Assembly (NCBI GenBank): GCA_011390455.1 | Contig: JAABSI010000018.1 | Location: 1 to 42,602 of the forward strand | Direction of reading: 5' to 3' | From: Trueperaceae bacterium | GTDB taxonomy: Bacteria > Deinococcota > Deinococci > Deinococcales > Trueperaceae | Length of the DNA: 42,602 nucleotides | Part shown: in pieces, positions 33,117 to 40,447 of the stretch | Numbering within the stretch: the first letter of the stretch is position 1 | How the letters are laid out: every line of letters begins with the position of its first letter | The notes under the pieces: generated by a model | Told to the model about the DNA's origin: nothing | The model's input: only the letters and a program-made list of their open reading frames with translations | The model's database searches: none | Translations under genes and position numbers: made by a program

Positions 33117-34160
33117 ATGCACCTGGCCCGCTTCCCCCGCCGCCGCTACACCGCCGGTCCCACGCCGCTCGAGCCCATGCCACACCTGTCGCGCGCGCTC
33201 GCCGACGAACTCGGTGGCCCCGGGCCCGAGCTCTGGATCAAGCGCGACGACTTGCTCGGGCTGACCGCCGGCGGCAACAAGACCCGCAAGCTCGAGTTCC
33301 TGGTCGCCGACGCGCTGGCGCAGGGCGCCGACACCCTGGTCACGGTCGGGGCGGTGCAGTCGAACCACTGCCGTCTGACCGCATCGGCCGCCGTCCGCGA
33401 GGGCATGCACTGCCGCTTGGTGCTCGAGGAGCGCGTACCCGGCAGCTTCGATCCGGATGCCTCGGGCAACCACCTGCTGTTCGGGCTGCTCGGGGTCGAA
33501 CGCGCGAACGTCGTGCCCGCCGGCACCGATCTGCACGCGGCGATGGAGGCGATCGCCGCCGACCTGGACGCCCAGGGGCGCCGCGCCTACCTGATCCCCG
33601 GCGGCGGCTCGAACGCGCTGGGCGCGCTCGGCTACGTCGCGTGCGCCGAGGAGTTGATGGACCAGTCGTTCGACCTGGGCGTCGCCTTCGACCGCCTGGT
33701 CGTCGCGAGCGGCTCGGGCGGCACCCACGCCGGCATCGTCGCCGGTCTGCACGGCGTCAACGCGAACCTGCCGGTCACCGGGATCAGCGTGCGCGCCGAG
33801 CGCGCGCCCCAGGAAGCGAAGATCCACGGGCTGGCGCAGGAGGCCGCGACGCTCGCGGGCGTGGCGACGCCGGTGCCGCAGGACGCGGTGGTCGTCGAAG
33901 ACGGCTACGTGGGGCCCGGGTACTCGCTCCCGACCGACGCGATGGTCGAAGCGGTGCAGCTGTTCGCCCGCACCGAGGGAATCCTGCTCGATCCGGTCTA
34001 CACGGGTAAGGCCGCGGCGGGCTTGATCGACGGGGTCCGTCGCGGGCGCTTCGCGCCCGGCGAGCGGGTCGTGTTCGTGCACACCGGCGGCGCGGCGGCG
34101 CTGTACGCCTACCGCTCGGTGGTGGCCGCGGCGGTGCCCACCGGCGGTGCCACCGCGTGA
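33117..34160 (+). CDS. D-cysteine desulfhydrase / ACC deaminase family PLP enzyme
   Basis: 347 residues, fold type II PLP enzyme. The cofactor lysine is Lys55 in AGGNKTRKLEFL. TVGAVQSNHCRLTA is the substrate-binding strand and SGSGGTHAGIVAGL is the phosphate cup. Members include D-cysteine desulfhydrase (EC 4.4.1.15), ACC deaminase and D-serine or L-cysteate enzymes; sequence alone does not separate them reliably. The gene overlaps an Asp/Glu-type racemase (GTGA), which favours a D-amino acid substrate. The ATG has AGGAGG five bases upstream. Confidence 0.87.
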   Translation: MHLARFPRRRYTAGPTPLEPMPHLSRALADELGGPGPELWIKRDDLLGLTAGGNKTRKLEFLVADALAQGADTLVTVGAVQSNHCRLTASAAVREGMHCRLVLEERVPGSFDPDASGNHLLFGLLGVERANVVPAGTDLHAAMEAIAADLDAQGRRAYLIPGGGSNALGALGYVACAEELMDQSFDLGVAFDRLVVASGSGGTHAGIVAGLHGVNANLPVTGISVRAERAPQEAKIHGLAQEAATLAGVATPVPQDAVVVEDGYVGPGYSLPTDAMVEAVQLFARTEGILLDPVYTGKAAAGLIDGVRRGRFAPGERVVFVHTGGAAALYAYRSVVAAAVPTGGATA

Positions 34161-34891
34161 CCCACGCCCGCAAGGTGGTCGGCGTCCTCGGCGGCATGGG
34201 GCCCGAGGCCACCGTCGACTTCTTCGCCAAGCTGGTGGCCGCCACCGGGGCGGAGCGCGACCAGGACCACCTGCGGATCCTGATCGACAACGACCCGTCC
34301 GTACCGGACCGCACCGCGGCGGTCCACGGCCGCGGCCCCAGCCCGGCGCCGCACCTCGCGGCCATGGCGCGCGGCTTGATCGCGCAGGGGGCCGAGGTCC
34401 TGGTGATGCCGTGCAATGGGGCGCACGCGTTCCGGTCGGGCGTCCTGGAGGCGGCCGGCGACGTGCCGTTCCTCGACCTGATCGAGGCCACCGTCGCCGC
34501 CACCCGCGCGCGCCTGCCCGAGGTCGCGACGGTCGGCCTGCTCGCCACCGACGGCACCCTGGCCGCGCGGCTCTACGACGACGGCTACGCTGCCGCCGGC
34601 GTCCGCGCCCTTCCGCCGACGGCGGCCGACCAAGCGCTCGTGATGGAGGCGATCTACGCGGTCAAGCGCGGCCGCGCCGACGCCGGGACGGCCGCCATCG
34701 TGCGCGCCGTCGCCGAACGCCTGGTCGCGGCCGGCGCCGAGGCGATCGCCGCGGCGTGCACCGAGATCCCGCTGCTGCTGCGCGACGGCGACGTGGTCGT
34801 CGACGGCCGCTCGGTGCCCGTGATCGCCTCGACCGATGCGCTCGTGGCGCGCACGGTGGCGTTCGCGACGGGCGCACCCGCCCCCGGCTGA
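34157..34891 (+). CDS. Aspartate/glutamate racemase family protein
   Basis: 244 residues. VVGVLGGMGPEATVDFF is the family start. The two catalytic cysteines are Cys86 in MPCNGAH and Cys201 in AACTEIPLL. The first motif is usually PCNTAH; Gly replaces Thr here, which lies next to the substrate carboxylate and may alter specificity. The enzyme interconverts amino acid enantiomers without a cofactor. The GTG start overlaps the previous stop (GTGA), so it is co-made with the PLP enzyme. Confidence 0.88.
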   Translation: MTHARKVVGVLGGMGPEATVDFFAKLVAATGAERDQDHLRILIDNDPSVPDRTAAVHGRGPSPAPHLAAMARGLIAQGAEVLVMPCNGAHAFRSGVLEAAGDVPFLDLIEATVAATRARLPEVATVGLLATDGTLAARLYDDGYAAAGVRALPPTAADQALVMEAIYAVKRGRADAGTAAIVRAVAERLVAAGAEAIAAACTEIPLLLRDGDVVVDGRSVPVIASTDALVARTVAFATGAPAPG

Positions 34892-34905
34892 GGGGCGGTC
34901 GCGGT

Positions 34906-37743
34906 CTACGGGTTCGGGTTCGTGGTCGCGAGCGGAGCGGCGTCCGCACCGGCGTCGGACCGGGGGGCCGACCGCGCGTCCGCCCAGGCCAGCACGTCCT
35001 CCTCGGCCAGCGGCGGCGCGTAGCGGAACCCCTGCCCGTACCCGCACCCCAGCTTCGCGAGGAAGTCGGCCTGTACGGCGTCCTCGATCCCTTCGGCGAC
35101 GACGTCGATCCGGAGGCTGCGCGCGAGGTGCACGACCGCGGCCACGATCTCGCGCGCACCCGCCGCGCCGCCGCGCCGATCGGTCGCCCCGGGGGGCCCC
35201 GACAGCGCGACCACGAACGAGCGGTCGAGCTTGAGCGCGTCGATCGGGAGCTGCTGCAGGTAGGCGAGCGACGAGTACCCGGTGCCGAAGTCGTCGACCT
35301 GGACGAGCGTGCCCCGCCGGCGCAGCTGGTCGAGCGCGCGGCTCGCCTGCTGCGGGTGCGCCATGAGCGCGCTCTCGGTGATCTCGAGGCGCAGCGCCGC
35401 CGGGTCGAGCCCGGTCTCCGCCAGGACCGCCTCGGTGGTGGCGGCGACGTCGCCGATCGTGAAGTGGTGCGCCGACAGGTTGACCGACAGCGTCCACCGG
35501 CGCCCCTCGGCGCGCCAACGGGCCATGGCGGTGGCGGCCGCCATGGCCACCGCGCGATCGAGGGCGACGATCAGCGCCGACTCCTCCGCCAAGCGCACGA
35601 ACTCCTCGGGGGCCAACACGCCGCGGGTCGGATGGTGCCAGCGCGCGAGCGCCTCGAACCCCACGACCACCCCGTCGTCGAGCCGCACCACGGGCTGGAA
35701 GGCGGCGCGCACCTCGCCGCGGGCGAAGGCCTGGCGCAGCTCGGTCTCGAGCTCGAGCCGGGCCACCGCTTGATCGTGCATGGCGACGTCGAACACCGCG
35801 TGGCGCCCGGTCCCGCTCGTCTTGGAGCGGTACATGGCGATGTCGGCGTCGCGCAGCACGTCGGCGGAGGTCGCGTACGACGGCCGCGCGTGCGCGACGC
35901 CGACGCTCACCGACGCGAAGAGCTCGCGTCCGGCCACCTCGAACGGGCGCGCGAACGCCGACTGGAGCCGGGCCGCGGTGAGCTCCGCTTCCTCGTCGGC
36001 CTCCAGATCCTCGAGGAGGACGCAGAACTCGTCGCCCCCCAAGCGCGCCACCGTGTCGCCGCCGCGCACGACGTCGCGCAGGCGCCCGGCGATCGCGCGG
36101 AGCAGGTCGTCGCCCACCGCGTGCCCGAGGGAGTCGTTGACGAGTTTGAAGCGGTCGAGATCCAGGAACAGCACCGCGTACCGCAGCGCCGGGTCGCGCC
36201 CGTGGCGCTCGATCGCGTGGTCGAGGCGATCGAGGAGCAGCGCGCGGTTGGGAAGCCCGGTGAGGTCGTCGTAGAGGGCCCCCCGCCGCAGGCGCTCCTC
36301 GAACCCCTTGCGCTCGGTCACGTCGCGCGACGCCGACACGGCCGCGACGAGTCGCCCCTCGTCGTCGAGCACCGGTTGCACCGAGCTCTCGAGCCACACC
36401 GTGCGCCCGTCGCGGGTGCGGACGCGGAAGGTGACCGGTTCGATCGGCTCGTAGGCGTGCAGGGGGTCGCGGACCACCTCGGTGAGCAGTTCGTGATCGA
36501 CCGGGTCGATCAGCTCGGACGGCAGGCGACCGACGAGCCCCTCTGGCGGCCAGCCGAGCAGCACCTGCGAGGACGGGCTCACGTACGTCATGCGACCGTC
36601 GGGCTCGTGCAGGCAGACGAGGTCGCGGGCGTTCTCGGCCAGCAGTCGGAAGCGCCGCTCGGACGCTTGCGCCGCCTCGAGCAGGCGCGCGCGCTGCACC
36701 GCGACGCCGACCTGGTCGCGGATCGCCGACAGGAGCCGGAGGTCGTCGTCGCCGAAGCGGCGGTCGCAGCTCTCCGCGTTCAAGACGCCGAGCACCTCGC
36801 CGTCGGCCACGATCGGCACCGCGACCTCGCTCACGACCGCCTCGGCGGGCCGCAGGAAATCGCCGTCGCTGGTGACGTCGCGCACGAGCGCGGCTTCGCC
36901 GGTCGCCGCCACGCGCCCGGTGATCCCGGTGCCCACCGCGAGCACCTCGAGGACCTCCGCGTAGCCGACGGCGTGCCGCAGACGCAGCGCGTCGCGTTCG
37001 CGCAGGTAGGCGCTGACGAGCGGCACCCGGAGCGCCTCGGCGATCGCCTCCACGGTGAGCCGCAGCACCTCGTCGAGCTCCCGACCGCGCGCGACCGCCT
37101 GCCGCAAGCGGTCGAGCAGCGCGAGCTCCTGCGCCTGCCGGCGGGTCGTCTCGTACAGATCCCGGTACGCCGCCGCCTCCCGCGCGGCCCGCGAGCCCTG
37201 CCGCAGCCGGCCGAGGACGAGCGCGATCTGGTCCCCGAAGGCCTCGGCGGCGCGGCATGCGGCCGCGTCGAAGGCCTCGGGGTCGGACTTGGAGTCGAGT
37301 CGGAAGGTCGCGACCACCTCGTCGTCCAGCACCACCGGCACCGCGACCGTCGCCCGGATGCTCGCGACGTCGCCGGCCTCGCTCAGGGCGCGATGGCGCT
37401 CGGCGGGCAGCACCTCGGCGTTGCGCCGATCCGGCTCGCGGATCACGATGGCGCGGCCGTCCGCGGCCACGTCGGCGAGGATGTCGACCTCTTCGAAGGC
37501 GACCTCGCGGAGCGCGTCGATGTCGAAGCCGACCGTCGCCACGAACCGATAGCGACCGTCGGTCTCGTCCCGGACGACGATGCTCCCCGCCTCCGCGCCG
37601 GGGGTGACCGCCACCGCCTGCGCCAACACGAAGCCGAAGGTGGACTCCTCGGCGGGGCGGCGCAGCAGCGCGCGCGTGACCTCGAGGAGCGCCTCGACCT
37701 GCCGGGGCTCCAGCACGGGTGCGGCGGACGAGCGGGACATCAT
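34906..37743 (-). CDS. GAF-GAF-PAS-GGDEF-EAL cyclic-di-GMP protein
   Basis: 945 residues, cytoplasmic, no membrane segment. Approximate order: GAF 20-175, GAF 205-350, PAS 355-475, GGDEF 485-650, EAL 660-915. The cyclase site is GGDEF intact, with an RGGD inhibitory site exactly five residues before it. The phosphodiesterase has EALARW, NLSAHHF, ITESALM, DDFGTGYSSLAYL and EGIED, so both domains look active. It would make and break cyclic di-GMP in response to signals at the GAF and PAS domains. Two ATGs are in tandem; GATGAT lies six bases before the first. Convergent with the racemase gene. Confidence 0.92.
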   Translation of the reverse strand: MMSRSSAAPVLEPRQVEALLEVTRALLRRPAEESTFGFVLAQAVAVTPGAEAGSIVVRDETDGRYRFVATVGFDIDALREVAFEEVDILADVAADGRAIVIREPDRRNAEVLPAERHRALSEAGDVASIRATVAVPVVLDDEVVATFRLDSKSDPEAFDAAACRAAEAFGDQIALVLGRLRQGSRAAREAAAYRDLYETTRRQAQELALLDRLRQAVARGRELDEVLRLTVEAIAEALRVPLVSAYLRERDALRLRHAVGYAEVLEVLAVGTGITGRVAATGEAALVRDVTSDGDFLRPAEAVVSEVAVPIVADGEVLGVLNAESCDRRFGDDDLRLLSAIRDQVGVAVQRARLLEAAQASERRFRLLAENARDLVCLHEPDGRMTYVSPSSQVLLGWPPEGLVGRLPSELIDPVDHELLTEVVRDPLHAYEPIEPVTFRVRTRDGRTVWLESSVQPVLDDEGRLVAAVSASRDVTERKGFEERLRRGALYDDLTGLPNRALLLDRLDHAIERHGRDPALRYAVLFLDLDRFKLVNDSLGHAVGDDLLRAIAGRLRDVVRGGDTVARLGGDEFCVLLEDLEADEEAELTAARLQSAFARPFEVAGRELFASVSVGVAHARPSYATSADVLRDADIAMYRSKTSGTGRHAVFDVAMHDQAVARLELETELRQAFARGEVRAAFQPVVRLDDGVVVGFEALARWHHPTRGVLAPEEFVRLAEESALIVALDRAVAMAAATAMARWRAEGRRWTLSVNLSAHHFTIGDVAATTEAVLAETGLDPAALRLEITESALMAHPQQASRALDQLRRRGTLVQVDDFGTGYSSLAYLQQLPIDALKLDRSFVVALSGPPGATDRRGGAAGAREIVAAVVHLARSLRIDVVAEGIEDAVQADFLAKLGCGYGQGFRYAPPLAEEDVLAWADARSAPRSDAGADAAPLATTNPNP

Positions 37744-37748
37744 CCGCG

Positions 37749-37755
37749 TATCATC
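37749..37755. promoter_or_regulatory. Overlapping divergent -10 boxes
   Basis: On the plus strand TATCAT (37749-37754) points toward the RIO kinase gene. On the minus strand GATGAT (37750-37755) lies six bases before the GGDEF-EAL ATG, the leaderless spacing. The two hexamers share five base pairs, so polymerase could serve only one gene at a time. Confidence 0.45.
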
Positions 37756-37765
37756 GCTTACGAAG

Positions 37766-38665
37766 GTGCGCATCGGCCGTGCGCGCCGACCCGTGCGCCG
37801 CCCCCTGGCCCCCTGGAGGTTCCCCATCCCGCCCAAGATCGATCCCGACGACTGGCACGCCGAAGACGAACGCCCCAAGCGCAAGAAGCGCCGCACGCCC
37901 AAGGGCCGGCAGAACGTCACCACGTTGCTCGACGACGAGGGGCACGCCGCGCCCGGGACCGCGCTCGCGCGCCTGCAGGAGCGCGGGTACGTGCAGGAGA
38001 TCGTCGGCGAGCTCAAGAGCGGCAAGGAGGGCACCGTCTACCTCGGTCGCTCGCCGGTCGGGCCGGCGGCCGTCAAGATCTACCGCGACGCCGAGGTGCG
38101 CAGCTTCAAGAACGACCAGCGGTACCTGGAGGGGCGCTGGGTGGGCGACGCTCGATTGGCCAAGGCGATCAAACGGCGCTCTGGCACGGGCCGCCTGGCG
38201 CTCAAGGCGATGTGGGCCGCGCAGGAGTACCTGGTGCTCTGGAAGGCGTGGAACGCGGGGCTTCCGGTGCCGGAACCGCTCGTCGGGCCGGACCAGAGCG
38301 ACATCGCGGAGGCCGGTGAGGTCGTGCTCATGCGCTTCGTCGGCGACCCGGACGCACCGGCGCCGCGGCTCTCGGACGCCGTCCTCGACCCGGAGCAAGC
38401 CGCCGATGCCTTCGCCCAGGCCGTGGCGGCGATGCGCGGGCTGTGGCGCATCGGGCTCGTGCACGGCGACTACTCCACCTACAACCTGCTGTGGTGGGAG
38501 GGCCGGGTGACGGTCATCGACCTGCCGCAGGCCATGGCCGCCGACCAGCCGAACGCCCGCGACGTGCTCGCGCAAGACGCCGCCTCGCTCGTCCAGACCT
38601 TCGCCCGCCTCGGGGTCGAAGCCGATGCCGACGAGGTCGTGCGCCAGGTGACCGCCGAAGGCTGA
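37766..38665 (+). CDS. RIO1-like serine/threonine protein kinase
   Basis: Kinase core of the RIO family: nucleotide loop ELKSGKEGTVYLGR, lysine in AAVKIYRD, the RIO-specific segment EVRSFKNDQRYLEGRW, catalytic loop LVHGDYSTYNLLWW and metal motif VIDLPQAM. A basic tail (RPKRKKRRTPKGRQN) precedes it. Bacterial RIO proteins are of uncertain function. The start is uncertain. GTG 37766 and GTG 37793 have no ribosome site, whereas a perfect GGAGG lies six bases before an in-frame ATC at 37826, giving MPPKIDPDDWHAEDE. There is no ATG in the region. The stop is nine bases before the convergent DinB-like stop. Confidence 0.88.
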   Translation: MRIGRARRPVRRPLAPWRFPIPPKIDPDDWHAEDERPKRKKRRTPKGRQNVTTLLDDEGHAAPGTALARLQERGYVQEIVGELKSGKEGTVYLGRSPVGPAAVKIYRDAEVRSFKNDQRYLEGRWVGDARLAKAIKRRSGTGRLALKAMWAAQEYLVLWKAWNAGLPVPEPLVGPDQSDIAEAGEVVLMRFVGDPDAPAPRLSDAVLDPEQAADAFAQAVAAMRGLWRIGLVHGDYSTYNLLWWEGRVTVIDLPQAMAADQPNARDVLAQDAASLVQTFARLGVEADADEVVRQVTAEG

Positions 38666-38674
38666 GCGCGACGG

Positions 38675-39211
38675 TCAGCCGGTCGCGCGCTTCCTGGGGA
38701 TCGACAGCGTGGTCCAACCGCTCCCGGCGTGGTGCTTCGCGAGCAGCACGATCTGACCCACGTGGCCGGTCGCGTGGATCAGGCTCCGCACCAGCGCCTG
38801 GGCGAGCGTGTGCGGCACTCCACGGATCACGACGGTGCGGCCGAGGTCGGTCGTGCGGAAGCCGGCCCACGTCGCCTCGGCCACGGCCCACGCCGCGGCC
38901 CACTCCGCCTTCAGCGCCTCCGGCGACCGGTCGGTCGGGGCGAACTCGCCGTCGCGATCCCGGCTCGGCTTCTCGCCGTCGCTCGTGAACGGGTCGCCGC
39001 TCCAGCGCGACTGCAGGTTGCCGGCGAGGTGGCGCACCAGCACCCCCACCGGGTTGTCCTCCACGCCGGTGGCCTGGTGCCAGGCGTCGTCGGGGAGTTG
39101 CGCAAGCGCGCGTTCGGCCATCGCGCGCTGCGCGGCGAAGCCGTCGATCACCTCGGCCAGGAGCAGCGCGGCGGGCTCTTCGGTCGAGCGGTGGGGAGCG
39201 GCGGCGTCCAT
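38675..39211 (-). CDS. DinB-like protein (DUF1572 type)
   Basis: 178 residues, four-helix DinB/YfiT-like fold. Metal-binding histidines are likely those of VLVRHLAGNLQSRW, SLIHATGHVGQIV. The segment RWSGDPFTSDGEKPSRDRD is typical of the DUF1572 branch. The family binds a metal and some members are thiol-dependent transferases; a specific role is unknown. No ribosome site; TAGGCT ends five bases before the ATG. Confidence 0.8.
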   Translation of the reverse strand: MDAAAPHRSTEEPAALLLAEVIDGFAAQRAMAERALAQLPDDAWHQATGVEDNPVGVLVRHLAGNLQSRWSGDPFTSDGEKPSRDRDGEFAPTDRSPEALKAEWAAAWAVAEATWAGFRTTDLGRTVVIRGVPHTLAQALVRSLIHATGHVGQIVLLAKHHAGSGWTTLSIPRKRATG

Positions 39212-39216
39212 GCGCG

Positions 39217-39222
39217 AGCCTA
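39217..39222 (-). promoter_or_regulatory. Leaderless -10 box (TAGGCT) of the DinB-like gene
   Basis: TAGGCT followed by five bases (CGCGC) and the ATG, the same hexamer and spacing as at 33041. Confidence 0.6.
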
Positions 39223-39237
39223 CCCGGGCGCACGCCC

Positions 39238-40371
39238 TCAGGTCGCGGTCGCGCGGCGCAACGCCGACGCGAGCACGACGAGGACGACGGCGAGCACGAG
39301 CAGCACGCTCGGGACGGCGCCCGCCCCGGCCCAGGCCGCGGCCGCCCCCACGACGGGCGCGCCGAGCACCGGCCCGAGGTTGCCCGCGGCGAGCACGACC
39401 GGCGCCACCCGCTCGACGCTCGCAGGGAACACGTGGGCCAGCCAGGCGATCGTCGCCGGGAAGACGGGCGCGACCGCGAACCCGACGAGCGCGTACGCCG
39501 CGAGCCCGAACCCCGGCAGATGCGCGAGCCCGAGCGCCGCGGCGCTCGCGAGCCCCGCCCCCACGACGAAGGTGCCGGGCGCGATCCGCCACGGCAGCGC
39601 CGCGACGACGAGGCGCCCCGCGGTCACCGCGGCCCAGAAGGCCGACGTCGCGAGCGCGGCGCGGCCGACGTCGAGCTCGAGCGCGAGGTGCGTGGGGGCC
39701 CACGCCGCCGTGTTCGACTCGAGCGCGACGTAGACGGCGAGCGCCAGGCCGAAGCCGGCGACGACCCCCCAGCGCACCGGCGCCGCGCCGGCCACGCGCG
39801 CGGGCGGCAGCGTCGGCCACGCGCGCGTCGCCGCGGACGCCACCGCCACCACGACCGCCAGGGCCGCGAGCCCGAAGAAGCCCGGCACCAACGCCGCCGC
39901 GCCGCCGCCGCGGTCGAGCGCGATCGCCACGGGCACCGGGCCCAGGACCGCGCCGACGCCGAACGTGGCGTTCAGGACGGCGAGCGCCTGCGTCGAGCGG
40001 CCCCCGAACGAGCGGGCGAAGGCGAGGTTGAGGAGCGCCACGAGCAAGCCGAAGCCGAGCCCCGCCCCCACGGCGCTGGCGAGCGCCGCCGGCCAGGCGG
40101 AGGCGGTGGCGACGAGCACGAGGCCCACCGCCACCGCGAGCGCGGCCGCCGCGACCAGCCGCCGGTACCCGAAGGGGCGCAAGAGCGGTGCGGCCATGAG
40201 CACGCCGACGAGCCCACCGAAGAAGTGCGCCGAGACGATCTGGCCCACCTCGCCGACCCCGACGCCGTACCGCGCCTGCAGCGCGGGGAACGCCGGGCCG
40301 TAGAGCGCCTGCTGCGCGCCGATCAGCGCGAAGGCGGCGAGGCCGACGGCGAAGAGGGGGCGACGGTCCAT
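39238..40371 (-). CDS. MFS transporter
   Basis: 377 residues with about twelve membrane segments, beginning PLFAVGLAAFALIGAQQALY. Family features include GQIVSAHFFGGLVGVLMAAPLLRPFGYRRLV (loop between helices 2 and 3) and the short loop FARSFGGRST. A sugar or drug exporter is possible; no substrate motif is visible. The ATG has no ribosome site; TACACT lies six bases upstream. Divergent from alaS. Confidence 0.85.
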   Translation of the reverse strand: MDRRPLFAVGLAAFALIGAQQALYGPAFPALQARYGVGVGEVGQIVSAHFFGGLVGVLMAAPLLRPFGYRRLVAAAALAVAVGLVLVATASAWPAALASAVGAGLGFGLLVALLNLAFARSFGGRSTQALAVLNATFGVGAVLGPVPVAIALDRGGGAAALVPGFFGLAALAVVVAVASAATRAWPTLPPARVAGAAPVRWGVVAGFGLALAVYVALESNTAAWAPTHLALELDVGRAALATSAFWAAVTAGRLVVAALPWRIAPGTFVVGAGLASAAALGLAHLPGFGLAAYALVGFAVAPVFPATIAWLAHVFPASVERVAPVVLAAGNLGPVLGAPVVGAAAAWAGAGAVPSVLLVLAVVLVVLASALRRATAT

Positions 40372-40377
40372 CCCATC

Positions 40378-40383
40378 AGTGTA
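40378..40383 (-). promoter_or_regulatory. Leaderless -10 box (TACACT) of the MFS gene
   Basis: TACACT followed by six bases (GATGGG) and the ATG at 40371. Confidence 0.65.
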
Positions 40384-40412
40384 GGGCCAACGGCTGGACC
40401 GGCAGCGCACGG

Positions 40413-40418
40413 TACGAT
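40413..40418 (+). promoter_or_regulatory. Candidate -10 box of alaS (TACGAT)
   Basis: TACGAT lies 29 nt before the alaS ATG, upstream of its GGAGG site (40435-40439). A clear -35 box is not seen. Confidence 0.5.
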
Positions 40419-40447
40419 GCCCGGAGCGCACGCTGGAGGCGTTCCCC

